Origin: Hymenobacter aerophilus DSM 13606
GTDB lineage: Bacteria > Bacteroidota > Bacteroidia > Cytophagales > Hymenobacteraceae
DNA: 64,000 nt
Reading direction: 5' to 3'
Assembly (NCBI RefSeq): GCF_000382225.1
Contig: NZ_KB907811.1
Span: forward strand, 62,001-126,000
The notes beneath the pieces are model-generated. The model made no database searches. It had not been told where the DNA came from and was given only the letters and a program-made list of their open reading frames with translations. Position numbers and translations under genes: made by a program. Shown in pieces: positions 41,229 to 49,156 of this stretch; position 1 is the first letter of the stretch; every line of letters starts with the position of its first letter.

Positions 41229-41355
41229 CTGGGGTGACCACCTGTCATCCTGAGCATAGCGAAGGACCTTATTACGTTGGAACGAGCCGTTATTACGACC
41301 GTGCAAACGTGATAAGGTCCTTCGCTACGCTCAGCATGGCAGGTGGTCACCCCAG
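41229..41355. repeat. REP-6, GGACCTTAT-type palindrome with outer extension
   Basis: The REP core (TGTCATCCTGAGC... GCTCAGCATGGCA) is extended by a matching outer pair CTGGGGTGACCACC/GGTGGTCACCCCAG, giving a 127-bp dyad. Confidence 0.9.
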
Positions 41356-41375
41356 TCCCTGAGTCCCCAGGTCCC

Positions 41376-42962
41376 TTACTCTACCATCGGCGGCCCTTCT
41401 TCGTTGGTTTTGCGCAGCGGCAACTCGGGCACGAACAGCGTCATCACGAAGCCGGCCGCCACCAGCAGCAGCGTAACCAGGTACACGTGCGAAATGGCGC
41501 TCGAAAAAGCCGCTTTCAGCTCGGGCGAGGCCGCCATACCATCGGGCACCGCCACCGGCGACTCGCTCACGGGCGCCGCCTGCGACTGGGCCGCCGTGGT
41601 GGCCACGCCGCCGGCCGGACCGGCCGCGGGCAGCACGCTACTCAAACCCAGGCTCAGAATCACGCCCAGCACCGAGGCGGCAATGGCCCCGCCAATCTGC
41701 CGGAAAAACTGACTGGCCGAGGTGGCCTGCCCAATGAACTGCGGCTCGACGGCGTTCTGAATGGCCAACGTATAGAGCGGCATGCTCGGGCCCAGGCCCA
41801 CGCCGCAAATCAGCAGGTACAGCAGCACCTGGCGGTAGCTGACGGTAGGCGGCATGGTGGCCAGCAGCAGCAGGCCGCCCATCAGCACCACCAGCCCGGC
41901 CAGCATCCAGCGCTTGTAGTGGCCGTAGCGCGACACCATCTGCCCGGCCAGCAACGAGCCCGTCACCACGCCCATCGACAGCGGAATCAGGCTGACGCCG
42001 GCGCTGGTGGCCGATTCGCCCAGCACGTTCACCATAAACAGCGGCTCGAAAATAATCAGGCCCAGAAAGGCCCCGCCCAACAGAAACAGGGCCGCGTTGG
42101 CCGTGCGGAACACCGGATTTTTGAACAGGCTGAACGCCAGAATGGGGTTGGGATGACTGAGGCTTCGGCGCACGAACAGCAGCAGCATCAGCACTGCGAA
42201 GCCCAGCAGACCGAGCGTAACGGGGTCGGTCCAGCCGTACTCGTTCTTGTTGAGCTGCAGGCCAATCACCAGCGGCCCGAGGCCCATAATCAGCAGCAGC
42301 ATCGAGAGGTAGTCGAGCGGCTTGGGCTCGGTGCGGGGGCGCAGCGGCGGCATCTGGGTCAGGATAAACCACAGCGCCAGCGCGCCCAGCGGCAGGTTCA
42401 CGTAGAACACCAGCCGCCAGCCCGCCACGCCCGGAATCAGGCCGGTGCCGTTGTCGGTGAGGAAGCCGCCTAGAAACGGCCCCAGCACCGAGGAGGTGCC
42501 GAACACGGCCCCCACGAAGCCCTGGTAGCGCCCACGTTCGGCGGGCGGAAACAGGTCGGCAATTACAATGAAGGCCATGGCAAACAGCCCCGCGCCGCCC
42601 AGCCCCTGAATGGCCCGGAACACGATAAGCTGCGTCATGCCGTCGCCGAGCAGGGGCAGCGTGCCGAACTCGCCGGCCAGCCCGCACAGCATCGAACCTA
42701 TCAAAAACACGCTGACGGCCACAATTTCGATGGTGCGCCGCGAGTACGTGTCGGCCAGCTTGCCGTAGATGGGCACCAGCGCCGTGCTGGCCACCAGGTA
42801 CGAAGTGGCCACCCAGGTAAACCGGTCGAGGCCGTTCAAATCCTGCACAATGCGCGGCAGGGCCGTGCTGACGATGGTTTGGTCGAGGGCGCCCAGGAAC
42901 ATGGCCAGCAGCACGCCGCCAAACGTGAGCATTTTCTGCCGTTGGGTAAGTTGTTCGGTCAT
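41376..42962 (-). CDS. MFS multidrug transporter, DHA2 (EmrB/QacA) type
   Basis: The 528-residue product starts at ATG 42962 (MTEQLTQRQKMLTF). Fourteen hydrophobic segments are seen. The DHA2 signatures LGALDQTIVSTALPRI in helix 1, GKLADTYSRR in loop 2-3 and FRAIQGLGGAGLFAMA in helix 4 are present. Such proton-driven exporters expel drugs or other amphipathic compounds. A 70-residue periplasmic or cytoplasmic segment near residues 455-490 (VATTAAQSQAAPVSESPVAV) is Ala/Pro-rich. No MarR/TetR regulator or membrane-fusion partner is adjacent. Confidence 0.93.
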   Translation of the reverse strand: MTEQLTQRQKMLTFGGVLLAMFLGALDQTIVSTALPRIVQDLNGLDRFTWVATSYLVASTALVPIYGKLADTYSRRTIEIVAVSVFLIGSMLCGLAGEFGTLPLLGDGMTQLIVFRAIQGLGGAGLFAMAFIVIADLFPPAERGRYQGFVGAVFGTSSVLGPFLGGFLTDNGTGLIPGVAGWRLVFYVNLPLGALALWFILTQMPPLRPRTEPKPLDYLSMLLLIMGLGPLVIGLQLNKNEYGWTDPVTLGLLGFAVLMLLLFVRRSLSHPNPILAFSLFKNPVFRTANAALFLLGGAFLGLIIFEPLFMVNVLGESATSAGVSLIPLSMGVVTGSLLAGQMVSRYGHYKRWMLAGLVVLMGGLLLLATMPPTVSYRQVLLYLLICGVGLGPSMPLYTLAIQNAVEPQFIGQATSASQFFRQIGGAIAASVLGVILSLGLSSVLPAAGPAGGVATTAAQSQAAPVSESPVAVPDGMAASPELKAAFSSAISHVYLVTLLLVAAGFVMTLFVPELPLRKTNEEGPPMVE

Positions 42963-43036
42963 AGCCCAACCTGTACGGCCTGGGCAGTTGTCAGTTGCCA
43001 GTGATGAGTTGTCAGTTGTCAGGGGTGAGTTGAAAA

Positions 43037-43160
43037 GAACTGTCATTCTGAGCGGAGCGAAGAATCTCGCGTGCCATGGTAACCCTGTCGTCGGGAATTA
43101 CTGTGGCACGCGAGATTCTTCGTCCTTGCTCTAAGCGCAACATGCTCAGAATGACAGTTC
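43037..43160. repeat. REP-7, GAATCT-type palindrome with outer arms
   Basis: GAACTGTCATTCTGAGC and GCTCAGAATGACAGTTC flank CGAAGAATCTCGCGTGCCA arms, with a small imperfection near 43124-43140. The loop holds CCTGTCGTCGGGAATTAC. Outer words ATGAGTTG (43004) and CAACTCAT (43171) extend the dyad. It lies between divergent genes. Confidence 0.9.
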
Positions 43161-43181
43161 TCTCAACTGGCAACTCATAAG

Positions 43182-43189
43182 TACCTTCG
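43182..43189 (+). promoter_or_regulatory. -7-like box 7 bp before the TSUP start codon
   Basis: TACCTTCG lies just upstream of ATG 43197, so the transcript would have almost no leader. Confidence 0.5.
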
Positions 43190-43196
43190 CGGCCCT

Positions 43197-43970
43197 ATGC
43201 TGACTGCTACCACGCTTGCCCTGCTGTGTTTGTTCGCCTTTCTGGCCGGATTGATTGATGCCGTAGTGGGCGGGGGTGGACTGATTCAGCTGCCGGCGCT
43301 GCTGGTGCTGCTGCCGGGCGTGCCGGTTCCTACACTGCTGGGTACGGGCAAAGTATCGTCGCTGCTGGGCACGGTGGCGGCGCTGCGGCGCTATGCGGGG
43401 CAGGTGCCGCTGCGGTGGCGGGCGGTGGGTACGGCGGCGGCCGTGGCGGGCGTATTCTCGTTTCTGGGGGCGCGGGTCGTGAGTAAACTGCCCCAGGAGC
43501 TGCTGCCGCCGCTGGTGCTGGGTTTACTGGTGCTTATTGCCGCCTACACCTTCTGGCGCAAAGATTTTGGCAGCATCCACGCGCCCCGGCTGCCGGCCAG
43601 CCGCGAGCCGTACTACGGGGCCGCGCTGGGGCTGGTGCTGGGTTTTTACGACGGATTTTTCGGCCCCGGCATGGGTTCGTTTTTGCTGTTTGCCTTCGTG
43701 GGGTTGTTTGGCTACGATTTCCTCACGGCCTCGGCCTCGGCCAAACTCGTCAACGCCGTCACCAACCTCACGGCCTTGGGGTACTTCGGCTACACCGGCC
43801 AAATTCTGTGGATGGCCGCCCTGCCGATGGCCGCCAGCAACATCGTGGGCTCCACGCTCGGCGCCCACCTGGCCCTGCGCCACGGCACCGGCTTCGTGCG
43901 GGTGCTGTTCCTGCTGATGGTCAGCGCCTTTATTCTGAAGCTGGGCTGGCAGGTGTTTTTTGGCGGGTAG
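43197..43970 (+). CDS. TSUP (TauE/SafE) family transporter
   Basis: The 257-residue product has about eight hydrophobic segments and the family motifs FLAGLIDAVVGGGGLIQLPALL in the first repeat and GFYDGFFGPGMGSFLLFAFV in the second. The paired G-rich loops mark the TSUP fold. Members export sulfite, sulfoacetate or other organosulfur compounds; the substrate cannot be told here. An inner-membrane protein, monocistronic, with a near-leaderless promoter. Confidence 0.92.
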   Translation: MLTATTLALLCLFAFLAGLIDAVVGGGGLIQLPALLVLLPGVPVPTLLGTGKVSSLLGTVAALRRYAGQVPLRWRAVGTAAAVAGVFSFLGARVVSKLPQELLPPLVLGLLVLIAAYTFWRKDFGSIHAPRLPASREPYYGAALGLVLGFYDGFFGPGMGSFLLFAFVGLFGYDFLTASASAKLVNAVTNLTALGYFGYTGQILWMAALPMAASNIVGSTLGAHLALRHGTGFVRVLFLLMVSAFILKLGWQVFFGG

Positions 43971-43973
43971 AGA

Positions 43974-44084
43974 AAAGAACGTCATTCAGAGCGAAGCGAA
44001 GAATCTCGCGTGCCAAAGTAGCCCCATGGTCAGGGTTTACTTTGGCACGCGAGATTCTTCGCTTCGCTCTGAATGACGTTCTTT
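43974..44084. repeat. REP-8, GAATCT-type palindrome
   Basis: AAAGAACGTCATTCAGAGCG and its complement enclose AAGCGAAGAATCTCGCGTGCC arms. It lies in a convergent spacer and abuts the CCCTAAT array. Confidence 0.93.
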
Positions 44085-44119
44085 CCCTAATCCCTAATCC
44101 CTAATCCCTAATCCCTAAT
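44085..44119. repeat. Five tandem CCCTAAT units
   Basis: Five exact head-to-tail copies of a 7-bp word follow REP-8 and run into the 3' end of the next gene (stop at 44115). Confidence 0.92.
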
Positions 44120-44591
44120 CCTGCCCCGGCATCCCCGGTACCGGGTTGCCCTGATTGCCCTGGGAGCTGGGGATGCCCATCTTTTCCTCGCGCTTGCGCT
44201 GGTACTTATCGAATTGGGCGGGGCTGAGCACGGCTTTGAGTTGCGAAAGCCGGGCCTGGCCGATGTCCTCGATGACGCCGCCCATTTTGCGCACGTCCTG
44301 GCGGTAGGTGTGGCGGGCCGTTTCCACGCCGCGCACACTAATCAGGTTAATCTGGCCCACCTTGGCCATTTGCTGCGGGTTGAGGCCCAGCGCTTTCTGC
44401 ATGTTGGCCGTGAGGGCCGTGGCGCGCTCGGCAATTTTGGCTTCGTCGAGCTGCGGGGCCGGAGTGGGCGCAGGCGCGGCCGCCGCGGGGCGAGGTTTAG
44501 CCGTGGGGGCTTTGGGGCGGGCCGCCGTTTGGGCCAGCAGGGTGGGGGCGGCCGTAAGGGTAAGCAGGCCGATGAGCAAAGAAGCTTTCAT
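44115..44591 (-). CDS. Secreted hypothetical protein, Spy/LTxxQ-like
   Basis: The 158-residue product has a signal peptide (MKASLLIGLLTLTAAPTLLAQ), an Ala/Pro/Lys-rich linker (22-47), and a helical domain with ATALTANMQKALGLNPQQMAKVGQINL and LSQLKAVLSPAQFDKYQRKREEKM. The paired LNPQQ and LSPAQF motifs recall the LTxxQ pattern of Spy-type periplasmic chaperones and metal-stress proteins. The C-terminus is Gly/Pro/Asn-rich and its last codons lie within the CCCTAAT repeat. Periplasmic; a chaperone-like role is inference. Confidence 0.75.
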   Translation of the reverse strand: MKASLLIGLLTLTAAPTLLAQTAARPKAPTAKPRPAAAAPAPTPAPQLDEAKIAERATALTANMQKALGLNPQQMAKVGQINLISVRGVETARHTYRQDVRKMGGVIEDIGQARLSQLKAVLSPAQFDKYQRKREEKMGIPSSQGNQGNPVPGMPGQD

Positions 44592-44829
44592 GCAAAAAGA
44601 AAATCGGGGCGAAAAGCAGCCGGCAGAAGGCGCCGGGCCGCAACTAGTAGTAAAGATGGTGCCAGTTTCGGCAAGCCGCTGCCTATAACGCCGGCCGGCG
44701 CGCTTATATTCCTCGGGGCAGCGCTAAAGATGCCGGCCTAAAAAAGCAACAGTCAGGTAATCCAGAACCGTAACCTTTCGGTTCCGAAATCCATACAGCC
44801 AAGGAGTCTTCTCTCCAATAGGCACTTCT

Positions 44830-45864
44830 ATGAAAGCTGATACCCGAAACTCGCTGCTCGTGGCCGCCGCCGGTGCCGCCGGCCTGCTGGCCGCTACTTT
44901 TTACGCCAACCGCCGCGGCAATTTCGAGCTGGCCGGCCGCACCGTGCTGATTACCGGGGGCTCCAGGGGCCTGGGCCTCATTCTGGCCCGCCAGGCCGTG
45001 GCCGAAGGCGCCCGCGTAGCCATCTGCGCCCGCGACGCCGAGGAGCTCGAAGCCGCTCGCCGCGAGCTGGAAGCCGCCGGCTCCGAGCCAGTGCGCGCCT
45101 TCGTCTGCGACCTCACCCAGCCCGACGAAGTGCGCCAGCTGGTGGCCGACGTGGAGCAGCAGCTGGGCCCGATTGAGGTGCTGGTCAACAACGCCGGCAT
45201 CATCACGGCCGGCCCGCTCGACAACATGGACGTGCGCGAGTTCGCGGACTCGATGGATACGCACTTCTGGGCGCCGCTGCACGCCATGCAGGCCGTGCTG
45301 CCCAGCATGCGCGACCGGGGCGAGGGCCGTATCCTCAACATCGCCTCGGTGGGTGGCAAAGTGGCCGTGCCGCACCTGGCGCCCTACTGCGCCAGCAAGT
45401 TCGCGCTGGTGGGCCTCTCGGAAAGCTTCCGGGCCGAGCTGTTGCAATATGGCGTACGCGTAACCACCGTGTGCCCCGGCCTGCTGCGCACCGGCAGCGC
45501 CCGCCACGCCATCGTGAAAGGCCGGCACCGCAAGGAATACGCCTGGTTTACGGTGGCCGACTCGCTGCCGGCCCTCTCTATGAACGCCGACAACGCCGCC
45601 CGCCGCATCTGGAACGCCTGCCGCCGCGGCGACGCCGAAATCATCCTCAGCCTGCCCGCCAAGCTGCTTTCGGGCCTGCACGGCCTGCTACCCGGCACCA
45701 CCGCCAACCTGCTCGCCTGGGTCAACCAGGCCCTGCCCGCCCCCGAAACCAACCGCGGCGACGCCCGCCGCTTCGGCTACGAAAGCGAGTCGCCCATCAC
45801 CCGCTCCTGGCTCACCACCCTCAATCAGAAAGCGGAAAAGAAGAACAACGAGGAGTTTGAGTAG
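44830..45864 (+). CDS. SDR oxidoreductase with N-terminal membrane anchor
   Basis: The 344-residue product starts with a hydrophobic anchor (about 8-25). The classical SDR fold follows: TGGSRGLG (42-49), NNAG (120-123), Ser173, Tyr186 and Lys190 (YCASK). The end (LPAKLLSGLHGLLPGTTANLL) may touch the membrane. Such membrane-bound SDRs often act on lipids or retinoid-like compounds. It is divergent from the Spy-like gene and ends at a REP palindrome. Confidence 0.9.
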   Translation: MKADTRNSLLVAAAGAAGLLAATFYANRRGNFELAGRTVLITGGSRGLGLILARQAVAEGARVAICARDAEELEAARRELEAAGSEPVRAFVCDLTQPDEVRQLVADVEQQLGPIEVLVNNAGIITAGPLDNMDVREFADSMDTHFWAPLHAMQAVLPSMRDRGEGRILNIASVGGKVAVPHLAPYCASKFALVGLSESFRAELLQYGVRVTTVCPGLLRTGSARHAIVKGRHRKEYAWFTVADSLPALSMNADNAARRIWNACRRGDAEIILSLPAKLLSGLHGLLPGTTANLLAWVNQALPAPETNRGDARRFGYESESPITRSWLTTLNQKAEKKNNEEFE

Positions 45865-45874
45865 AGGAGCTATT

Positions 45875-45963
45875 TGTCATCCTGAGCGCAGCGAAGGACC
45901 TATACAGAAGCCAATCAATGGATGTAGCTTCTGTATAGGTCCTTCGCTGCGCTCAGGATGACA
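45875..45963. repeat. REP-9, GGACCTATACAG-type palindrome
   Basis: TGTCATCCTGAGCGCAGCG and its complement enclose AAGGACCTATACAGAAG arms. It lies in a convergent spacer. Confidence 0.94.
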
Positions 45964-45980
45964 GGCGGGTTCACAGCCGT

Positions 45981-46805
45981 TTACAAACTCGGCTCGGGCT
46001 GACACTTGGTGCAGAAGTAAGTAGCCCGGCCGCCCACGTATTTCTTCTCGATGCGGGTGCGCGGGTGGCGGGGGCAGAACTGGTGGGCATCGGTGCCGGG
46101 CGTGGCCGAGTCGTCCCACTCGCGGGCGTGGATGAGGAAGTTGGCCGGGAAGTTCCGGTAGTTGGCCTCGGCGGCAATGGCCGTGGTGAGTACCAGCTGG
46201 ATGGCCGCGTGCAGACGTTTCACCTCGGCCGCCGTTACGGTATTGGCTACGCGCTCGGGGTGAATTTTGGCCTGAAATAGCACCTCATCCACAATCCAGT
46301 TGCCAAGGCCGGCCGTCAGGCGCTGGTCGAGCAGCAGGGGCTTGAGTAGTGTTTTGCGTTTGGCCAGCTTCTCGGTCAACTCGGCCACGGTCAGCTCCAG
46401 CGCATCGGGCCCCAGCATTTTGGCCTGTTGATATGCTGCAATGCTTTCGGCCAGCCGGATGCGGCCGAACTTGCGCGGGTCGATGAAGGCGGCGCGCAGG
46501 CCCGACTCCAGGTGCAGAGCCACGCGGGTGAAGCGGGGCGCATCGGGCGCATCGCGGTAGGCGCCCACGTCGCCGCTCATACCGAAGTGCAGCACCAGCA
46601 CCCGGCCGTCGTCGAGTTGCAGAAAGCAGTTTTTGCCCAGCCGGCTGGTGCCCGTGATGGTGCGGCCCACCAGGGCCGGCCGCAGGGAATCTTCGGGCGT
46701 GCCCAGCACGTGGGCATCGAGCACTTCGAAAGCGGTAATCGTCTGGCCCACCACCAGCTCATCCAGGAAGCGGCGGTAGGTTTCAACCTCAGGTAATTCG
46801 GGCAT
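45981..46805 (-). CDS. mutM: Fpg/Nei-type DNA glycosylase (formamidopyrimidine-DNA glycosylase)
   Basis: The 274-residue product starts PELPEVETYRRF, with the catalytic Pro2 and Glu3. The beta-clamp Lys is in RLGKNCFLQL, the helix-two-turn-helix reads LLDQRLTAGLGNWIVDEVLF, and the zinc finger is at the C-terminus with Arg260 in the hairpin. It removes oxidised purines from DNA. The zinc ligands appear as C244, H247, C265 and C268, so the second ligand is His where the family normally has Cys. Monocistronic and cytoplasmic. Confidence 0.92.
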   Translation of the reverse strand: MPELPEVETYRRFLDELVVGQTITAFEVLDAHVLGTPEDSLRPALVGRTITGTSRLGKNCFLQLDDGRVLVLHFGMSGDVGAYRDAPDAPRFTRVALHLESGLRAAFIDPRKFGRIRLAESIAAYQQAKMLGPDALELTVAELTEKLAKRKTLLKPLLLDQRLTAGLGNWIVDEVLFQAKIHPERVANTVTAAEVKRLHAAIQLVLTTAIAAEANYRNFPANFLIHAREWDDSATPGTDAHQFCPRHPRTRIEKKYVGGRATYFCTKCQPEPSL

Positions 46806-46898
46806 TCGGCGGAGTTGCTAAGTTTATAATTTTGACTGGTTATAGGGACGGCGGCAAGCCATTTGTCTACAACCGAACAGCGCCCTTAACTTCCCAAG

Positions 46899-47801
46899 TC
46901 ACAGCCGCAGTTCGCCCTCGACCACCACCACGCCCTGACCGCTGATGTGCACGGCTTCGATGGCTTCGGGCGGGCCCTGCACCGCCACGTGCACCGTGCC
47001 GGGGCGGCCCATCCAGTGGCCCTGCTCGGCAATAAAAGCGGGAGTGGCCAGGTGGCCATAGTGCCAGAGGTAGGCCGCCATGCCGCCGGTAGCCGAGCCA
47101 GTTACGGGGTCTTCTGGTAAGTCGGGCGGGGTGCAGAAGTGGCGGGCGAAGGTGGTGCCGGCGGGTGTGGCCCCTTCGAGGCAGAACAGGTGGGAGCTGA
47201 AGAAACCACTGGCTCGGCGGTAGGCATCCAGCGCCGCCGGGTCGGGCAGGTGGGCCCGCCGCAGGGTGGCCGCGTCGCGCAGCGGCACCATCAGCTGGGG
47301 CGTGCCGGTGCTCACGGTTTGCACTACGGCGCCGGGCAGCAGGTCGGCGGGCGTGAGGCCGAACAGGGGCAGCACCTCGGCCGGCGCGTGCAGCGGCCCA
47401 AATTCGGGCCGGCGCTGGGTCATGCGGATGAAGTGGGGCTGGCCGGCTTCGGCGGGCGAAACGCGAATGGCGACGGGGCCGTGCAGCAGCTCCAGGTGCA
47501 AATCGTGGGGCCGGCCGCCGGTGGGGCGGGGCAAGCGGCCGGTGTGCAGCAGGGCCGTGAGGGTGGCAATGGTGGGGTGGCCGGCCAGCGGAATTTCTTC
47601 GCCCGGTGTGAAGTAGCGCACCCCAAACTCGGCCACCGCCGAGCGGCGCACAAAGGCCGTTTCCGACTGGTTGAACTCGCGCGCCAGCCGCTGCATCTGC
47701 CCGACCGTCAGGTCGTCGGCATCGAGCACCACGGCGCAGGGGTTGCCGCCCAGGGCCACGTCGGTAAAGGCATCAACCAGCAGAAAGGGGTAAACCGGCA
47801 T
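46899..47801 (-). CDS. PhzF family isomerase
   Basis: The 300-residue product starts at ATG 47801 (MPVYPFLLVDAFTD), the usual start of the family. The catalytic Glu47 is in NQSETAFV, and both halves of the diaminopimelate-epimerase-like fold are present (VRYFTPGEEIPLAGHPTIA; EDPVTGSATGGMAAYL). Activity is an isomerase or lyase step on a small acid; no phenazine genes are present, so a role in phenazine synthesis is not implied. A TATCTTTG box and a hairpin lie just upstream. Confidence 0.93.
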   Translation of the reverse strand: MPVYPFLLVDAFTDVALGGNPCAVVLDADDLTVGQMQRLAREFNQSETAFVRRSAVAEFGVRYFTPGEEIPLAGHPTIATLTALLHTGRLPRPTGGRPHDLHLELLHGPVAIRVSPAEAGQPHFIRMTQRRPEFGPLHAPAEVLPLFGLTPADLLPGAVVQTVSTGTPQLMVPLRDAATLRRAHLPDPAALDAYRRASGFFSSHLFCLEGATPAGTTFARHFCTPPDLPEDPVTGSATGGMAAYLWHYGHLATPAFIAEQGHWMGRPGTVHVAVQGPPEAIEAVHISGQGVVVVEGELRL

Positions 47802-47824
47802 TAAATAGAGCGTTGAGTGAGTCC

Positions 47825-47832
47825 CAAAGATA
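47825..47832 (-). promoter_or_regulatory. Consensus -7 box for the phzF-like gene
   Basis: TATCTTTG on the minus strand ends 23 bp before ATG 47801, giving a leader of about 17 nt. Confidence 0.55.
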
Positions 47833-47868
47833 AACGGCCGGCCTCCCGTCTGGGAAACCGGCCGTTTA
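47831..47868. promoter_or_regulatory. Inverted repeat overlapping the phzF-like promoter
   Basis: TAAACGGCCGG (47831-47841) and CCGGCCGTTTA (47858-47868) pair perfectly. TCCC/GGGA in the loop extends the hairpin. It overlaps the -7 box by two bases, so it could be an operator or a terminator for the upstream transcript. Confidence 0.5.
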
Positions 47869-47906
47869 CTCTTGAAGGGGAATAATGGATAGGAAACAAC
47901 AATGAA

Positions 47907-48011
47907 GAACGTCATTCAGAGTGCCGCGAAGAATCCCGCGGGCAATGGCAACCCTGTCGTCAGGAATTACTTTGGCCCGCGAGATTCTTCGCGGCGCTCT
48001 GAATGACGTTC
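47907..48011. repeat. REP-10, GAATCT-type palindrome
   Basis: GAACGTCATTCAGAG and CTCTGAATGACGTTC flank GCGAAGAATCCCGCGGGC-like arms; the loop holds CCTGTCGTCAGGAATTAC. Confidence 0.93.
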
Positions 48012-48040
48012 CTTTTATCTCGTGGGTTCCGTACCGTTTC

Positions 48041-48089
48041 TCACTTCTCACTTCTCACTTCTCACTTCTCACTTCTCACTTCTCACTTC
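48041..48089. repeat. Seven tandem TCACTTC units
   Basis: Seven exact copies of a 7-bp word end 4 bp before the stop codon of the M48 gene (on the other strand). It is too short and spacer-free to be CRISPR. Confidence 0.92.
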
Positions 48090-48093
48090 TCAC

Positions 48094-48981
48094 CTACGAC
48101 GGGTCGGTCAGCAACGCTACCTGGCGGCCGTTGGGGTCGTAGATTTCGCCCATCCGGCTGATGTAGAGGCGGCGCTGCTGGCCGTCGATGAGCACGTAGG
48201 GGTAGCTGAGGCTTTCGGAGCGGGTGAGGCGGCCCACCACTTCGGCCGTCTGGCCGGCACGGTCGAGGCGCACCACGCTCAGGCGGTTGGTTACGTAGAA
48301 ATCAACCTCAGGCTTGGCCCGGAACGTGATTTTACCCAGCACACTCAGCGGCGCGGCGGTGCGGGCCGCCACCTGCCGCACGGGGGCCGGCTGGACGGAG
48401 GCCAGCATTGCCGGCTCGGCCGAAGGGGCGGCGCCGCGGGTGCTGGCCGCAATCTGCTGGCTGGCGCGCTGCCAGCCCTGGCCAATGGCCGTGAGGCGCG
48501 ACTGGCGGCCGGGGTGGGTGCGGGAGGCCTGCTCGTCCGACACCACGGCCATGCCGGCCTGGGCCTGGGCGAGGCTGGCGCCCATCTTGCGCAGCACGAA
48601 GCCCGAAAACTCGTCGGCTTCCAGTTCATCGGTGGGGTTCGAGCCGCCGGCGCGCAGGGTGTGGCCGTTGAGGTGGTGACCCATTTCGTGGGCCAGAATG
48701 CTGATGCCGGCCCAGTCGGTGCGGCCAGCGCGGTTGACGGCGGCCACGAATTGGGGATTGTAGAGCAGGTAGCGCTGCCCGCCGTACACCACGGCAGCCG
48801 CGTTCTGCACCTCGGTAGTCGCCCGCAGCTGGAAGCGGGGCTTCAGGCCCACTACGTCGGTGATTTCGCGCAGCACGTCGCGCTGGCCACCGCTGCTTTG
48901 GGCCGAAACCGTACCGGCCAGCAGCAGGCCCCCGGTCAGCAAACCGACAAATCGGCGGAAAATACGAGAGGAAATAGTCAT
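48094..48981 (-). CDS. Secreted M48-like metalloprotease
   Basis: The 295-residue product starts at ATG 48981 with an N-terminal hydrophobic segment (about 11-27, GLLTGGLLLAGTVSAQ). The zinc motif HEMGHH lies at 98-103, with the third ligand in ELEADEF (about 119-124). The catalytic domain is short (to about 160) and is followed by an Ala/Thr-rich linker and a small beta domain (IYDPNGRQVALLTD). It is exported and probably periplasmic. M48 members process or degrade envelope proteins. Confidence 0.88.
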   Translation of the reverse strand: MTISSRIFRRFVGLLTGGLLLAGTVSAQSSGGQRDVLREITDVVGLKPRFQLRATTEVQNAAAVVYGGQRYLLYNPQFVAAVNRAGRTDWAGISILAHEMGHHLNGHTLRAGGSNPTDELEADEFSGFVLRKMGASLAQAQAGMAVVSDEQASRTHPGRQSRLTAIGQGWQRASQQIAASTRGAAPSAEPAMLASVQPAPVRQVAARTAAPLSVLGKITFRAKPEVDFYVTNRLSVVRLDRAGQTAEVVGRLTRSESLSYPYVLIDGQQRRLYISRMGEIYDPNGRQVALLTDPS

Positions 48982-49156
48982 GAATAAGTCGGATAAAGTG
49001 CGTCGAAAACAATGCAACTACCTTGCCGGAACAGTGCTGGTAAGATGTTCTGGCAGCGCCGGCCGGTTGTCAGTAGAACGGCACCAGCCCCGAATTTATT
49101 CCGCTTTAAACCGAAAAAATGGGTGGAGCGGTATGTCTTATACGACTCCCATCAAC

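Noticed and set aside
44085..44119. Telomere-like CCCTAAT repeat
   Set aside because: Only five units in a bacterial spacer beside a palindrome; best explained as slippage of a short word.
46899..47801. Phenazine biosynthesis cluster
   Set aside because: Only a PhzF-type isomerase is present; no other phz gene is seen, and PhzF relatives are widespread without phenazines.
48041..48089. Possible CRISPR array
   Set aside because: The units are contiguous 7-bp words with no spacers; no cas genes are present.
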